Assembly (NCBI RefSeq): GCF_022539665.2
Contig: NC_081336.1
Location: forward strand, 7,602,778 to 7,666,777
Direction of reading: 5' to 3'
Source of the DNA: Daphnia carinata
Lineage: Eukaryota > Arthropoda > Branchiopoda > Diplostraca > Daphniidae
DNA: 64,000 nt
The position numbers and the translations under genes are program-made. Positions 47,153 through 60,307 of the stretch are shown piece after piece (the stretch's first letter is position 1; the number at the start of each line of letters is the position of its first letter). A model generated the notes under the pieces. That model ran no database searches. It was not told the DNA's origin and saw nothing but the letters and a program-made list of their open reading frames with translations.

Positions 47153-48736
47153 TTAGACGGCTATTGAATGATCTAGAGGCGACGATTCGGAATGCTGCTG
47201 GTGCCCTTGTTTAACGTTGTTGCCGCCGTCGGGAGGCTGAGGTGGGCCGCCGTTTCTGCTGGCTTTGGGCCGGTGAACGATGCCAGTGCGGCCGATATCC
47301 GACAGCGTCGATTCCGGTGTCACGAATGGCTTAGTCGTCCAACTAGCAGACGAAACGCTCATCTGATCCTTGGGATTATACTGCAGACCGCTCCATAGAT
47401 TGGACTGATCCACCAGTCGCAGTAGAGGCACAGACTTTTTTGGCACTGGATGACTTGCATCGTTTAGAAAACAAAACAAAAACAAAACAAAAAGAATTAT
47501 TTTTTGTAAGATTATTATTTCGCTAACGTGATGAATTTTTATACCTAGGTCTTTGATGTTGTTTGTCCAGCAATCCACCACGTTGCGATAGCTCTCCGGT
47601 AATTGGTGAGAATTCCGTAGAAGACGAGTAATACGAAGCCTCTTTGCTGATGGCGCCTGTTTATTTGATTTTTGTCACGAGATGGTTATCTTTTGGCCGA
47701 TCATACACACACGCTTGTCAGAGACGAAATCATGATGAAAGACTGTTACTGAAGCGTTTGAGCGATGACTTTGAAGCGTAGTCTTTCAGGCCCGGGCCGT
47801 TCGCGAAGCTACTGTTCACTCCTTGACGTGCAGGCCTACCCTGTTGTCCGCGATCGTGGGCGTAGTCCGGCGGTACAGGTAAACTTTCCAAATCCCTTTT
47901 ATGGTTGGCGGTTTCCCGTGAGAACGATTTTGGGAAATGGAGTTAAAAAAAAAAAAAAAAGGCATTAAAATAAAAGGAAAATCACATGGTTTCTATAAAA
48001 TAATAAATTAGTAGACCGCCTGTACGAATCAGAGACGGTCGGAGAGCCTTGAAAGTGTCGCTCGATTTCAATGGTGCTCAACTCCGACCAGGTCGGGGGC
48101 GGCCGCAGCGGCAATTTTATATGAGTTCCAATGCCACCGTGATGACCGTACTTGTTTAGACGTGTGAAATCCTGCGGTTTACGAGCAAACAAGGAACCGT
48201 GTGATCAAAAATGATTAGAAATAATTGCAATTGAAAAATACTTAATAAATAACTTACGGGGGCGTTGTCCAGCATTTTGACAGGAGAGCGTGGATGATGA
48301 TCTCGATGCAATTCGAACGTGGCGTACGGATAAATATCGTCGTGTTGATCGCCAGAATAACCTGATTTCAACATTTTCGTTTAAAGATAAGCGAATTCAC
48401 AAAACAATCGGGATTTGTCTTACTGGACATTTTATCGGTCATACTTTGAAGTTCGTACGTGGAACTGCGTTTAGAGCTGTTGCGATCGGCCGGTGTTGAT
48501 CCGGACTTGTGGCTCTTGTTCCACGTGTTATTAGCATTATTCATGCCTTCGGCTAGAGTAGATTCTGATGGTAATGCCGAAGCAACGAGCCGTCTACTTT
48601 CACTTCGCGCTGTAAATCGAAATAATCTCATTTTAGCGTACGTAGCTAAAAATTTACATATTTTTAAAAATGTTTACTTTTGTACAAGCACGAGCAAGCC
48701 ACAACCAAGCCCAGAAGCGAAGCCGTTCCCACCGCG
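47153..48736 (-). other. Dscam paralogue: membrane helix and cytoplasmic tail exons
   Basis: Exons 48736-48678 (membrane helix AVGTASLLGLVVACSCLY), 48609-48424, 48361-48258 (YPYATFEL), 48171-48026, 47883-47840 (44 bp), 47656-47545 and 47453-47153. The tail is about 300 residues and ends SIAV-stop, a plausible C-terminal PDZ ligand. PLRPPPTW and PVPPDYAHD are Pro-rich candidate SH3/SH2 docking sites. The acceptors of the 44-bp and last exons (GGAAAG, TGCAAG) are weak but the phases fit. Confidence 0.85.
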
Positions 48737-51700
48737 CTAAAATAAAAAATCAAACCATAAAATATGTTAACATAATTTTGCGGGATAAAAAGCAAATTTT
48801 TTTTTTTTTGTTTTGAAAAACCTGACGGCACCGATGAGCCACCATGGCAAAATAACGTGACCGCTATCCATCGATTTGTTGCTACCAGTAGGCGGTAAAA
48901 GCTGACGCCCGGCCCGGTTGATTCGATCGGGGGTCGGTGCAATGCCCATATGATCCAACGTGACTAAATCATATTCCATCGTCACGACTCCAGCGCTTGT
49001 TTTAGCCCTCACTTTCAGGTGATACGCCGTCGATGGTTGAACGTCTTCGATAAAGATAACGGGCAGATTTTGAATGTCGTCCGATACTGTTGTCCAGTAC
49101 GCTTCTCCATCCATTTTGAAATCAACTCCAAACGAACGTACGCGACATCCGCGCTCTTGCCAACCGTTTAAAAAGACGGTAATGTGCGAGGAATTGACAC
49201 TTAGCGCAGCAGATGTCGAAGAAGGGACTAGAGGCACATCTCCTTTAGTCCTCGCAGTCACTGAATTACTAGGACCACTTGTTCCCACCGCGTTATGACT
49301 GGTCACGTAAATCTGATACCGCGTTCCGCACCGTAAATTCTGATTTTCAAAACACACAATGCATTATTTAATTGCAAAAAAATAATTGAATCTATTTCTT
49401 TTTACATCGAGCTGTGTGGATGTTGCTAATCTATCCAGTTCACGTTCTTCCCAATCTCCGCTTTCAGCGAGTCGCCAATGGAGCAAATATCCACGGACGG
49501 GACTCCCGCCATCATCTTCCACTTTCCACTGCATTTGAATTTGTTGCGCATTTGTTTGAAACACGTGAAGCACCGGAGGAGCCGGAGGAACTAGACACCA
49601 CAGATATTTAATAAAACATTAAGGTACGCATTTCGAAATATTTGAGTTAAAATTTATTACCTAGAACAACTAGTTGATAAGTAATGGAATCACTGACGAA
49701 TCCGGTTGTGACCGAACAGGTATAATTGCCCGTGTCACTTCTCTTCAAGTCCGTTAAACTTGTGTAACCGTTCGTCTTGTTTTTAACGGTCAACTCCTTC
49801 TGATTATCCGTTGATTTATGTTCCATCAATTTCCCGTTGTATGTCCAGTTTAACTGGACCGGATTGCCAACAACATGACAGGGCAGATCAATACTAGATC
49901 TCCATAGCTGGACCACACGACGTCCAAATGAACAAACGGCTAAATTGTTGGCTAAAACAAAATCCAAATGAATTCAACATGCTGTACAGTAACGCCATCT
50001 AGTTAGTGTTTTTTAAACCTTTGTGATTGGGTGAAAAACGGATGATTTTTGATTTATCTCCAATGCCGGCCCTGTTGGTGGCCGTCACCCAGATCTCGTA
50101 GAAAGCAGGTTGTGTCGAAGACGTGTGCAACGCGTCCACCTGATAGTAAGTCTGCGATCCGGGCACTGTGTGGCGCTGGACGTTTGAATTGGACATGCCG
50201 TGGCCACCAGCTCTGTTCCACCACGAAAACAAAAAAATAAAATGAATTAAAAACGTTGCTTTAAAAGGCAACGATGAAAGCAATGGCGTGTGCGGATGTT
50301 AAACGACGGGGCACATACTAACTGAAAATTAACCTCGAAACAGGATTCCGAGCGAAAGGAATGCTTAATTTCCGGAATATCCAATAAGTCCCTGTGTCAC
50401 TTGGAGCATTTGCGCAATGGAGGGGAATGTACTCTATCAGCGGAATTGAATTCACACGGCATGCGTCTCTTGCCCGCCGTCCACAACGAACCTTGAGCCA
50501 AGAACAGGGAGTCGAATAACGTTAAATCAATGTCTGCGCTTTTGTTCCCCCTAGCGACCACACGTATTCACTGTCTAGTGTACATACACAACTAGATCCT
50601 TCTTCTTTCTCTTTCTTCCTATTTAATGGTACAGTGCGGATTGAATCCCTTCATTAGGAAAGCAAATGGAGATGTTGATTAATTAGTAGCGCTCCGTCTC
50701 TTGTCCGTCCCTGTCAAATTTGCTACAATTGTAATGAAACAAATCAATAATTAAGAATACGGCATATAATTAGGATGCTGACTGGCACGTGGACGCAAAA
50801 CTCCCCGCTTGTCATTGACCTTCACACAAAAAAGACGGGCCGGAATAAGAAAATAATTTCAATTTACTTGATGTTCACTGTGTAGTGCAGTATTTGGCCA
50901 TTCGTTTGGGGAGGAACTGCCCAGCAAACGTCAGCCGAATGGGTACCGCTACTAAAAGCCTTGACATCGGTCGGAGCTTTCGGAACTGTGGACAACCCAT
51001 GTTAACAAAGAAACTTTTATCGAATAATATTCATAAAAAAAAAAAAAAAATAATAATAATTCAAATACCATTTTCATCAGTTAAACAAGTAACCGAGGCG
51101 GAAAATGGTCCAGCACCTATCCGAGTAACGGCTTCAATTCGTATGCGATACGCCGAGTGGGCTGATAATCCAGTCAGTGTAGCATAGATCCCATCCACCG
51201 TTTTCACTTGCGGTCCACTTGCGGCGCTGACGACTGCGCCCTCATCCGTTAAAGGTGGAGGTGCCATAATTTCGTAATGCAATCGATAATGCTGGATAAT
51301 TCCGTTGTGTTCGGACGCTGGAGGTGCCTGCCACGTCACTTCAATGCTCTGCCACGACGATGTGGAACATCGTAACGATTGCGGTCCCGCAGATGGAACT
51401 GATCAATTTATTAATTGGAAAAAAGAATTTAACATTAAACGAATGAAAAAGGAAAAGAAAATGGACTGACCATCTTCGAACGTGGCGGCCGACGAAGGTG
51501 CGGATAAAGGTCCTTCTCCGTAGCGATTGAAAGCCCTGACAACGATCAGAAATTTGGTGGCTTTGCGGAGCTGGCTGAGTGTCAGTTCCAGCTGGCCGTT
51601 CGATTGCTGGTCCATCAGCGGCACTGTCGTAAAGTTGTACGACATGGCGCTGAATAGGAGAGCGAACATAGAAAAAAAAAAGGAAAAAGAAAAGTTTGTT

Positions 51701-54700
51701 TCTCTCTGATTCAGACTGTCATGGCAAAGTAGTTGTAACTAACTTGTCCTGGCGAAAGCCCAAATGGTAGCCTATCAAGTTGCTATGCCAGCTGTTGCCG
51801 TTGATTGCCGTCCACGTCAACCGGATACTCGATGAGGAAACAGGCACTGCGCGCAAGTCGGACGGACAAGCTCCCGGAGGTTCGCCATAAGTTGTTACAA
51901 CTTTATATGAAAAGAGATCAAAAGAAATAAATAAAAGATCAAGGCAAACATAAAAAAATAACTTGAAATGTTAAAAATGATGCACATGTTGTCATCAAAC
52001 ATTTAATAGCTCGATCGTTGGAATAATTTTACCAACAGGGTCGGACGGTGGTCCTCTTCCAGCGCTCGTCTCCGCCTAGAAAAAAGATTACCCTCCCGGA
52101 ATAAATTCGTCTACATTATTGCATATTGATGATAATCATTACCACTACTCTTGCTTGATATGACGTGGACGGTTGGAGACCTTCCAGACTGTAATTGGTA
52201 CTGTAGGCGGACATGTTGTCCGTCTCTTGCCACGTGCCGCCATCTGAATACAAATTTCAATGCAGTTCACATTTTTTTTTTTTTTTAAATATTATTTTAG
52301 CCAACTCTAAATGGCGTAGCATATGTTAACTTACGTTTGGTCTCTCGGTATTGAACGATGTAAGCGATAAGAGGATTATAAGTATTAACGGTAGATGGCG
52401 CTAACCACGAGAGCATTACTCGACGACTGGACGTCTCCTATTTAGAAAGCATTTATTTATTTACTCTTTACTCGATTTGTTTGAAGGGAGAAAGACCTGA
52501 ACTTGCAGATGGCGAGGCTGTTCGGGTGGTTCTAAATTCAAATGATTTCATACGATTATGGAGAATTTTAGTCGAAGAAATATGTTTTTTTAAAAAAGGT
52601 TTTTGGCTAACCTAAAACAGTCAGCTGGAAATCGCGTTCTACTTGGCCGTGGCTGTTGGACGCAATGCAGATGTAAATGCCCGTCTATTCAAATCGTCCC
52701 AATTAGCCATTAATCACATGAAATGAACAGGGAGCAAAGAGACAAACAAAAACATGTTACTCACGTCTTCCACTTGCGTTCCAATAATAGTCAACGTAGA
52801 AACTAAACCGTTGGGCGGCGCTTCCTTCTCCTGGATGCGTAGTCTGACCATAAACATAATAACCAATCATCATTATTTGAAATGAACTTCATATTTAAAA
52901 CATTTCACGCAAATGAAAAACATACCTGTAATTAGAAGAAAGAAGCGAAGTTGATGAAGAGCTTCGCCTCCAGGCCAAATGAAGAGGACTGTCACCTTCG
53001 ACCCGACAATGCAACGATGCCTGGGCGTCTCGTTTGACGGCCAACCTGGTCAGCGAGTCGCGAAATCTCGGCCCAACTAAAAACATCCATCGAAAAAAAT
53101 GGAAAAGTTTAGTTAAACGTCAATCAACTAAACAACAGTTCGCATCCCCAAATCATCATTATCCAAAATGATGGAAAGCTGAAACAGTTGGAGCGAATGT
53201 TGAAAAGACAAAGCCGCAACTTGCAACTCGCGCCATCAAAGTGATGACGAGCCACACATCAATTCGTCTGACTGATTCCGCCCTTCTGCCCATCCGTCGA
53301 TAACTTGCAGCCGGCCAGGAGATTGTGGCAAAGCATATTGCGTTTGTATATGCATAACGAGCTTTCACGGATGCACGAGCTCGAATTTCGTGAAACACAA
53401 AGGCCCAGTCTAATTCACCAGACGGACCCGTTATCTTTTGATCTTTATTCTCGAACGCGAGGTAACCCAATCTTTTCTCATCTTCTTTTTTAGATCTATT
53501 AATTTAAATTTCGTTGATCAAAAGGGACGGGGGGAAGGGTGTGCATTTACCGTGAACGGTGATTGTAATTGTGGCTGTAAGATCCTGACCGATCCTGTTG
53601 ACAGCACGACATGAATATCGACCCTGTAGGCTTTTGCGGGCAGAGCGGATAATTAGCGTCCCGTTCTCCATTACTCTGAGGAAGGCGGGCGACGTCCGGT
53701 TTGTTAGCACGTGAGAAGATGAAGCCGTCGTCTCTTGATTCGAAGATGAACTCGAACCCACTTCAAAAAACAAAAAAAAAAAAAAAATAGAAAATCGAAA
53801 ATCATTTTTCAAAATAAATTTGGCAACGTTGGCACGTTGACTTTTTACTGAACGCGGTCGTAGGTGTCCACGTCCAGGTCACGTTCGGTTTCGGATATCC
53901 ATCAGCTTGGCAATGAACGATAAGTGGTTGGCCAGCTAAGACACTGACATCTCTCGGCTCGACAATCCAAAATGGCGGCACTACAAAAAAAAAAAATGAT
54001 CAGTCGCCTCGTTATCGAATTTGGTGTGTGCGGCTTACATTCAAAAAAAAAAAAAAAAAAATAGGACATTGTTATTCGCAGTCAAATTCCAATATGCAAA
54101 ACAGCCATTTTGACAAGTCGATTGCCCTGGCTCTGTTTGCATAAAAGTATTGAGCGAAGAAGAAAAAGAAAGAAAGGCCGCAAGACAAATTGAAACTAAA
54201 CGATGAAAGAAGAATCAAAAACAAAACAAAAACGGAAGTGAATGGAAAGTGATTGAAAAACATGTGTGTCAATGGTGTGCTATCGTGCACGGTGGCATTC
54301 TACGAACGGCGCAATTCGTCGTTAAGATATGTGTGTATATATACTGTATAAGCATTGCAAAAGTAATAGAAGTTTTTCAAAATAAATAGGATGCAAAAGT
54401 GAATTATTATGTGGTATATGTGACGATACAAAATTGTGTGCTCGTTTCATTCAGTGCAAATTGGTGCTGGAAAAAAAAAATAGCGTTTAAAAAAAGTGTG
54501 GACGCTTTTTTTTTTATACAACCTCGCCCTAAATTGGGAAACCAGGCGCAATGGGGACGGATCATTTTCGCGCTAATTCATTTTAATTTGAATTGAATTT
54601 CCGAAGAAGGTAGAAGTTAAAATTCGATATAATAATTAGCACGCCGGGGGGGGGTAGACATTTTAAAAATGAAATATTGAAAATTCATTTTAGTAATCGC

Positions 54701-57700
54701 ATTAAATAATAATTAATGAATTAATTAAGGGATGGGGGGAGGGGTTATTTAATTGGGGCGGTTGTCAGTGTTTGCGGATGGGGATTTGAAAATCGTCAAA
54801 TACCTTGAACGAACAAGCGAGTGCTTTGACGTGCGACGCCTGCGGCGTTGCGTGCCACGCACTCGTACCGTCCCGAGTGGATGGCGCTCAAGTTGGTGAA
54901 GGTGAGCGCGCTAGAGTCGGCGTCCACTTCGCGGACGTTGACGGCCGCAAGTCCGGCACCTGCTCCGCTACCAAACGAGAGCGGGTGGCCGTCTTTCGTC
55001 CAGCTGAATTCCAACGGCTTGTCGCCCTGGCTGACTCCGCACAGCAAACGCGTCCGGATTCCTTGTTTCAATATCTGCTCTTCTTCACGATGGCCGAATG
55101 CGTCCATCCTGGGCGGAACTACACGCACATACCGGGCAGGTATTTTTTTTTTTTTTTTTTTTTTTTACACCAAAAAAAAAAAAAAAACGCAACCGCCTTT
55201 TTCCATTTTCATTTTCCCTACCGTTTTATTTTGTTTACTTTGTTTTGTTTTTTTCCCGCAGTGAACGTCGACATGACTAAAATAACGACTAATGGCAAAG
55301 TTTCGCAAAATGAAGACGGATATGGTCGGTTTCACTTTGCGCTCGTTGTCTACACTAACTGCCGAGTTTCCTTTTTTCTTCCCTTCAAAACTTTCAACTC
55401 ACTTGGCCCGGAATTCGAAACTTAACGATTGAATTGAAATTTAGATGGCGCTAGAATCGATTCATCAGTTCACCTTATTTTCTGCAATTGCTTGTGCGCT
55501 AAACAAAAGATGGCAAAACTCAACGCCACTAGACATGTGCGTTTTAAAAATAAAAAAATGAAGCTCAGGACAAACGTAAAAATTCCAGCAAAGTGCATAA
55601 AAGAAACAAAAAAAAAAAAAAAAAAAAAAAAAAGTGTGTGGAAATTTTTTGGTTGTGCGATGTGACATGACTTAACGATTTTCTGCGTGTTCAAGTGATC
55701 TGTATACCCTGGATGAGGACCAATTGAGATTGGTGCTGTCGCGTGTGACTGGCTGATGTCGTCGTGATGGCCAGATTGTCAACCGAGCACGTATAATTGC
55801 CGCTGTGGGCCGGCTGGAGCGAGTCGACGCTCAGCAGGTTCGTGTAAGGATCGATCTGAACGGTTTTAACCGCCCCGCTGGCCGAGCTAATCTGGCGATC
55901 GTTGACCGTCCAGCTGAAAGACAGCGGCAGGTCGCCTTTGGTGACCGAGCACGTCAGCGTCAGCCGTTCGCCCAGTTTCAGGCCGCTCGGGTCCATCTGC
56001 TGGAACGGCGTCATCTTGGGCGCAACTATCCCAACATTTTCGACTTAAACGCTTTCAATTTTCCTTTTTTTTTTTTGCTCGTTCGTCTTCTAATTAGCTC
56101 TTATTTATTTAAATAAATCTTCTTCTGGATTGCTTTTTTTTTTTTCTCGAAGAGCCTTCAAAATTAAAATGAAATGATTTGAAACTTACCGACAACGTCG
56201 AGGGTGAAATCACGACGGGCAGTGTGGCCCTGTCGGTCGCGGACTGTGCACGTGTAGACGCCCTTATCTCCAGCTTGACTCACCGATTTAATGTTGAGAA
56301 TGCCCGTCTGATGATCCAGCGTGTACTTGTTGCCAGATCTCAAAACTTCTTCCCCTAAAACAAAAAAAAAAAAAAAAAACCCAAAAAAAAAACAATTAAA
56401 AAAAATTCTAATAATTAAACAGAATTTCAGTTGAAATGTTTTACCTCTGCTCCAGCTGATTTCCATAATTGGATATCCGGCAACTGGGCATTTGATGGAG
56501 ACATCCGCTTCAGCCACGGCCGTCATTTTGGGCATATTGCGGATGTACGGCAGTCCGTAAATGTTGAGCCGGGACGAATGCGATGCCTCGCCGGCCGCAT
56601 TCTTCGCTACGCACGTGTACTCACCACCGTCTTCCACTTGAGCGCTGCTAATGTTCAGATGGCCCGTCGTCTCCCCTCCTGCTGATACGATTTGACTCTG
56701 CGATATCCTACACACAACACGATCGACTCCATCAATCCAAAATATTTCAGAAGAATTTCAAATGAAATGAACTCACCTGGCGCTATTGATCAGCTGTTGT
56801 TGTGGCTGGAAGGATAGAGGTTGTTTATCCAGCAACCACGTCATGTCCGGCGGTGGATTCCCGATAGCCGTGCATCGTAGAGTCACAAACGGACCTGGAA
56901 CGAGCGTCTGTTCATTGAAGGTGTGCACCATTTGAGGAGCCGCTTCTAAATAAATAAAAATCGAATCGCTTAACATTTATCGATCCAGCGCTGGAAAAAA
57001 AAAAAACACAAAAAAAAAAAAAAAATGAGAGTAACATTACCTCCGAGCAAGAGACGGACAGATGACTGGGCTGACTCCTTGTCCGTGTAGACAAAACACT
57101 GGTAAATGCCTTCGTCGGCTCGTTGAAAATTGCTGATGCGCAACGACCAGATTTGCTCCTGTTGTGCGGATGTGGAAGCTCGCGAGATCAAGACGGCCGA
57201 TTGCTGATATTTGGAACTGCTGCTCGGGTTGGCGTCGGCTACCACGGTCGACGTGGTGATGGTCAGCCCATCCTTCAGCCATTTGATGATCGGCCGGACG
57301 GTGGACGAATGTCCGGCTAATCCGTTGATGTTGCGATAATGATGATTCTGCTGATCCAGCTGGAAGGCGCATTCGATTTGGCCCGTCTGACCCTGATTAA
57401 TCCGCAAAACGGCCTTGTCGGGTCGAAGCTTGGCTTTCAGAGGTTCCACCACTTCAAGACGGACGTCGTAGGGCAAACTCTGGCCGACGCTATTGGCCGC
57501 CGTGCAACGATAAGTCGCTCCGTCTTCCGGCTGGACATTCTCCAGCACCAAAACACCGAAACTAGCCGTCGATTCGTCCATCGCAGTAGGCGGTCCATCA
57601 CTTTCCAATCGATACCACCTAATTAACCCCCCCCCCCCCAAAAAAAAAAAAAACATTTTATTTAAATGCGGGAAATTTGAAAATAAAACAAATGAATATC

Positions 57701-60307
57701 GCTCAATAAAAAAAAAAAAAATTCGCCAGTTTCGCCCGCTAGACGGTCGGTCGTCAATCAAACATTGATTCCATAAACAACTCTAACGCGGTGGACTATG
57801 TCTGTGTTCTCCTCTATGGACTTGTCTGATTAAGCTCGCAGCGCGCAGACTGCTTGACGAGGGCCGGCTAGCCAATCAAAGTCAAGGATTGAAAAAAAAA
57901 AAAAAAGAAGCACAGGACTCAGCGATATATATTACGCGCCGTCCAAGCATACAGAGTTTGGCTACGTGTACGTGGTTTGTGCCATAAGAAAAAAAGAGAG
58001 ATGCGAGGGAAATGTCTAACGATGCATTCTGCATCGTGCCATGTATGGATGAACACATTCACCAAGCTCGCGTGTTTTATCGATTAGTTTTGGGGGGGAA
58101 CTAGCGAAAGAGACTCTTCTTATTTTTAGAGGATTTAAAACTGGGATTTGTTACGATCATAGTCAGCGAGGTCCATACGCACAGGAAAAAGAAAAAGAGA
58201 GACGGAACTTGGAAAGAAAAGAACGGACGGTTTCTTAGATCTTTTGCTTTTTCGAGTTTGCACTAACTTGTTTTTTTTTTTCCCAAGATTTGTCTCTTTT
58301 TTTTTAGTTTTTTTCTAGTCGAAATCGTCGAAGCGATCGGGAATCTAAAAAGGGGTGGATAGACATTTGATAAAGCATAGACGCAATTATTCATGAGAGA
58401 CATCAAAGGATGGAGAGATCCTTGACGTAGCAAAAGGTCGTAAATGTAAGACAAATCGTTGGTCCCAATCAAGCTACATCGACCTTTATACGTACGCTAA
58501 GTATACGACTCGGCAAATCTAATGAGTATTTTTGTTTTTTCTTTTCCAAATTTCAAATAATAATAATAAATAAAAATTGGGTTGCAATTGATTCACCTGA
58601 TTTCCGGAATGGGGTAGCCTTGAGCTACGCACGGAATGGCAATGTTCTCGTTCAATGTCACTTGAATGCTCGACGTTTTGACGTTCACCGTCGGCCCGAC
58701 AACACTCGAAGGTTCTATTTATTTGCGATTTCCAAATTGAATATAAAATTAAATGGCACGAAATATGAATGGAATAAAAAAAAAACAAAAAAAAAAAGAA
58801 TCGTTTACCGGATACAGCGATGGTGGCCGTGTTGGCACTAAGCTGTTGATGGAAGCCCGCTGCGTGCAATCTATGCTGCGTCCGGCACCGATAAGCGGCC
58901 CGGATGTCACTTTTGTCGACACCGTACAGATAGAGATCGCCTGATCCAGGCAACATATGGTGTTTTCCATCTAAAATACATTTTTTTTTTTTTTTGTGTG
59001 CGTGTGTGTGTTCCACCAACACATGCACAAACAAAACAAGACAAAAACACATGTAAGTTTTTCCTCATCGCAAGCCAAACCAATTTTTTCACGACAGGAG
59101 TATCTTGTCCTTTTCTTTGCCTTTAATGGAAAAGTCTTCATGTCCAGCTGTCTACCCCTCAACATCCCAAACAATCATAGGCTCTATCTCCGCCGTTTTA
59201 TACATGGCCCATTATCGATCCAATCTTAAAACGACATGTTCCCTAAAGTCAAGATCGTTTATCACGTCTCAAAATGCCCGGCCATCTCAGTCAAACTTTC
59301 TTTTTCTTCCCCTCTTCACTTGCGTGTAATGTTCAATAAAAGCTTTTCGTTCGCCCAGGAGGGAAAAAAAAAACAAAAAAAACATCCGACATTCATTTTG
59401 AAGTAATGGCAAGAGATATTAAACGGAGAGGGGCGGGGGGTATTAGGTATCGTTCATCACACCCCAAATTGAACGCCAGACTGCTACCTTGTTTTTGATT
59501 AACGGACTCGTGTCAAAATGCGTGATTGCTATTACATCCGGTGCCCGTCTTTTGGACCGGAGCAAGGAAAACAAAATACTGATTCATCAGAAAGGTAATC
59601 ATTTGCCCCCCACCCCCCCACCCCACCTTGACATCTTAGACGGCACAATAAATCAGGCGGACGAAGAGTCACGTCATGAACGCGTGAAACCTTTACCGCC
59701 TTGCAGAGATGGAAAGATGGTCAGGCCGGTGAATTCTTGAATCCAGGCCGTTACTTTGATATCGTTCTTGATGGCCGGCGGTATGGCGCAACGCAGGACG
59801 GCTATTCCGCCTTTCACAGCCGAGCCGGCCACAGCCTGCGTCTCGTATGACTGGACCAACACTAATCAAATACAAATTTCAAAAAAACCATTCATTTTTT
59901 AGGAAATGGATTGCCTTTTTTTTTTGTTTTACCACTTCTGAGCCTCATTTCGCGGCTTAAAATTGTTCCAGCTGGACTACTAGCCCGGCAACGGTAGGCC
60001 GTCGAATGAACATCGGGACGATAAGCCGTGGCTGCGAATGGCGGGAAGATTAATGACACGTTATGTCCGGCATGGGTCGCGATGCGACGCAGGCCAGCAA
60101 TTTCGACTACACCGGCCGTCGCGGATGAAGTGGACATCTCGGAAACGGTTATCCACGTGACAGTGGGTTGAGGATGTCCAGCAGCGGCGCACCAGACGCT
60201 CGCCCCCGTTTGATTGGTAAATTCGAGCCAGGCCGGCGGTTCCGTAATGAAATGCGGTCCATCAATCGCCAGAGTGTCCGACGTTTCGACTACTCCAGCA
60301 GAAGATC
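47153..60307 (-). CDS. Dscam paralogue (Dscam-like Ig/FNIII receptor), 5' incomplete
   Basis: Thirty-four exons read in one frame (about 2,050 residues if one Ig7 exon is used). The order is that of Dscam: Ig1-Ig9, four FNIII, Ig10, two FNIII, one membrane helix and a cytoplasmic tail. Ig1 opens GPHFITEPPAWLEFTNQTGA, the Dscam signature. Ig2 and Ig3 are each encoded by single exon pairs, not the large arrays of the hypervariable arthropod Dscam, but Ig7 has two candidate exons. The tail keeps DDIYPYATFELH, like the YATF block of Dscam1, and ends HSIAV like the TMAV end of Dscam1. Dscam proteins act in homophilic recognition and self-avoidance of neurites. The signal peptide exon is not found in the window. 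Among fly genes Dscam2 is the closest in exon logic. Confidence 0.95.
48822..49951 (-). other. Dscam paralogue: Ig10, FNIII 5-6 exons
   Basis: Exons 49951-49661 (Ig10; SSIDLPCHVVGNPVQLNW, SDTGNYTCSV), 49590-49406 (FNIII-5 first half) and 49339-48822 (rest of FNIII-5, FNIII-6 and the start of the membrane helix). NLRCGTRYQIYVTSHNAVG matches GLLCGSRYQVYATGFNNIG of Dscam1. Confidence 0.92.
50019..52531 (-). other. Dscam paralogue: FNIII 1-4 exons
   Basis: Exons 52531-52497 (35 bp), 52437-52335, 52243-52143 and 52075-52033 (FNIII-1), 51900-51744 and 51649-51471 (FNIII-2), 51398-51069 (FNIII-3), 50985-50868 and 50212-50019 (FNIII-4). Typical markers are YIVQYRE, GPLSAPSSAATFED, EVTWQAPPASEHNGII and YEIWVTATNRAG. 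The 656-bp intron inside FNIII-4 is the longest of this part. Confidence 0.9.
52612..53980 (-). other. Dscam paralogue: Ig8 and Ig9 exons
   Basis: Exons 53980-53849 and 53760-53551 (Ig8; FWIVEPRDVSVLAGQPLIVHCQ), then 53076-52926, 52843-52765 and 52684-52612 (Ig9; ASLHCRVEGDSPLHLAW, TGIYICIASNSHG). They align with Ig8 and Ig9 of fly Dscam1. Confidence 0.9.
54804..55118 (-). other. Dscam paralogue: Ig7 exon B
   Basis: A 315-bp exon, phase 1 at both ends, encodes a second complete Ig domain with LLCGVSQGDKPLEFSWTKDG and HSGRYECVARNAAG. It is clearly homologous to exon A and has no separate counterpart in the canonical ten-Ig Dscam order. It lies 589 bp downstream of exon A. Confidence 0.9.
55708..56025 (-). 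other. Dscam paralogue: Ig7 exon A
   Basis: A 318-bp exon, phase 1 at both ends, encodes a complete Ig domain. It has LTLTCSVTKGDLPLSFSWTVNDRQI and HSGNYTCSVDN, the pattern of Dscam Ig7 (HCSVPGGDLPLNIDW in Dscam1). Confidence 0.9.
56190..59861 (-). other. Dscam paralogue: Ig2 to Ig6 exons
   Basis: Exons 59861-59697 and 58970-58809 (Ig2), 58714-58597 (Ig3 first half), 57618-57041 (Ig3 second half and all of Ig4), 56945-56777 (Ig5 first half), 56707-56445 (Ig5 second half, Ig6 first half) and 56354-56190 (Ig6 second half). GLPYIRNMPK and CPVAGYPI mark Ig6 as in fly Dscam1. I looked for duplicate Ig2 or Ig3 half-exons in the introns and saw none. Confidence 0.9.
59933..60307 (-). other. Dscam paralogue: Ig1 exon
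   Basis: A 375-bp exon encodes a short lead and Ig1 (GPHFITEPP, GASVWCAAAGHPQPTVTW, VYRC-like STAYRCRASSPAGTILSRE). The exon starts in phase 1, so at least one more 5' coding exon with the signal peptide must exist upstream. Confidence 0.93.

Noticed and set aside
57041-58714. Alternative Ig2 or Ig3 exon array as in hypervariable arthropod Dscam
   Set aside because: Only one copy of each half-exon is present and the introns between them hold no second Ig-like frame.
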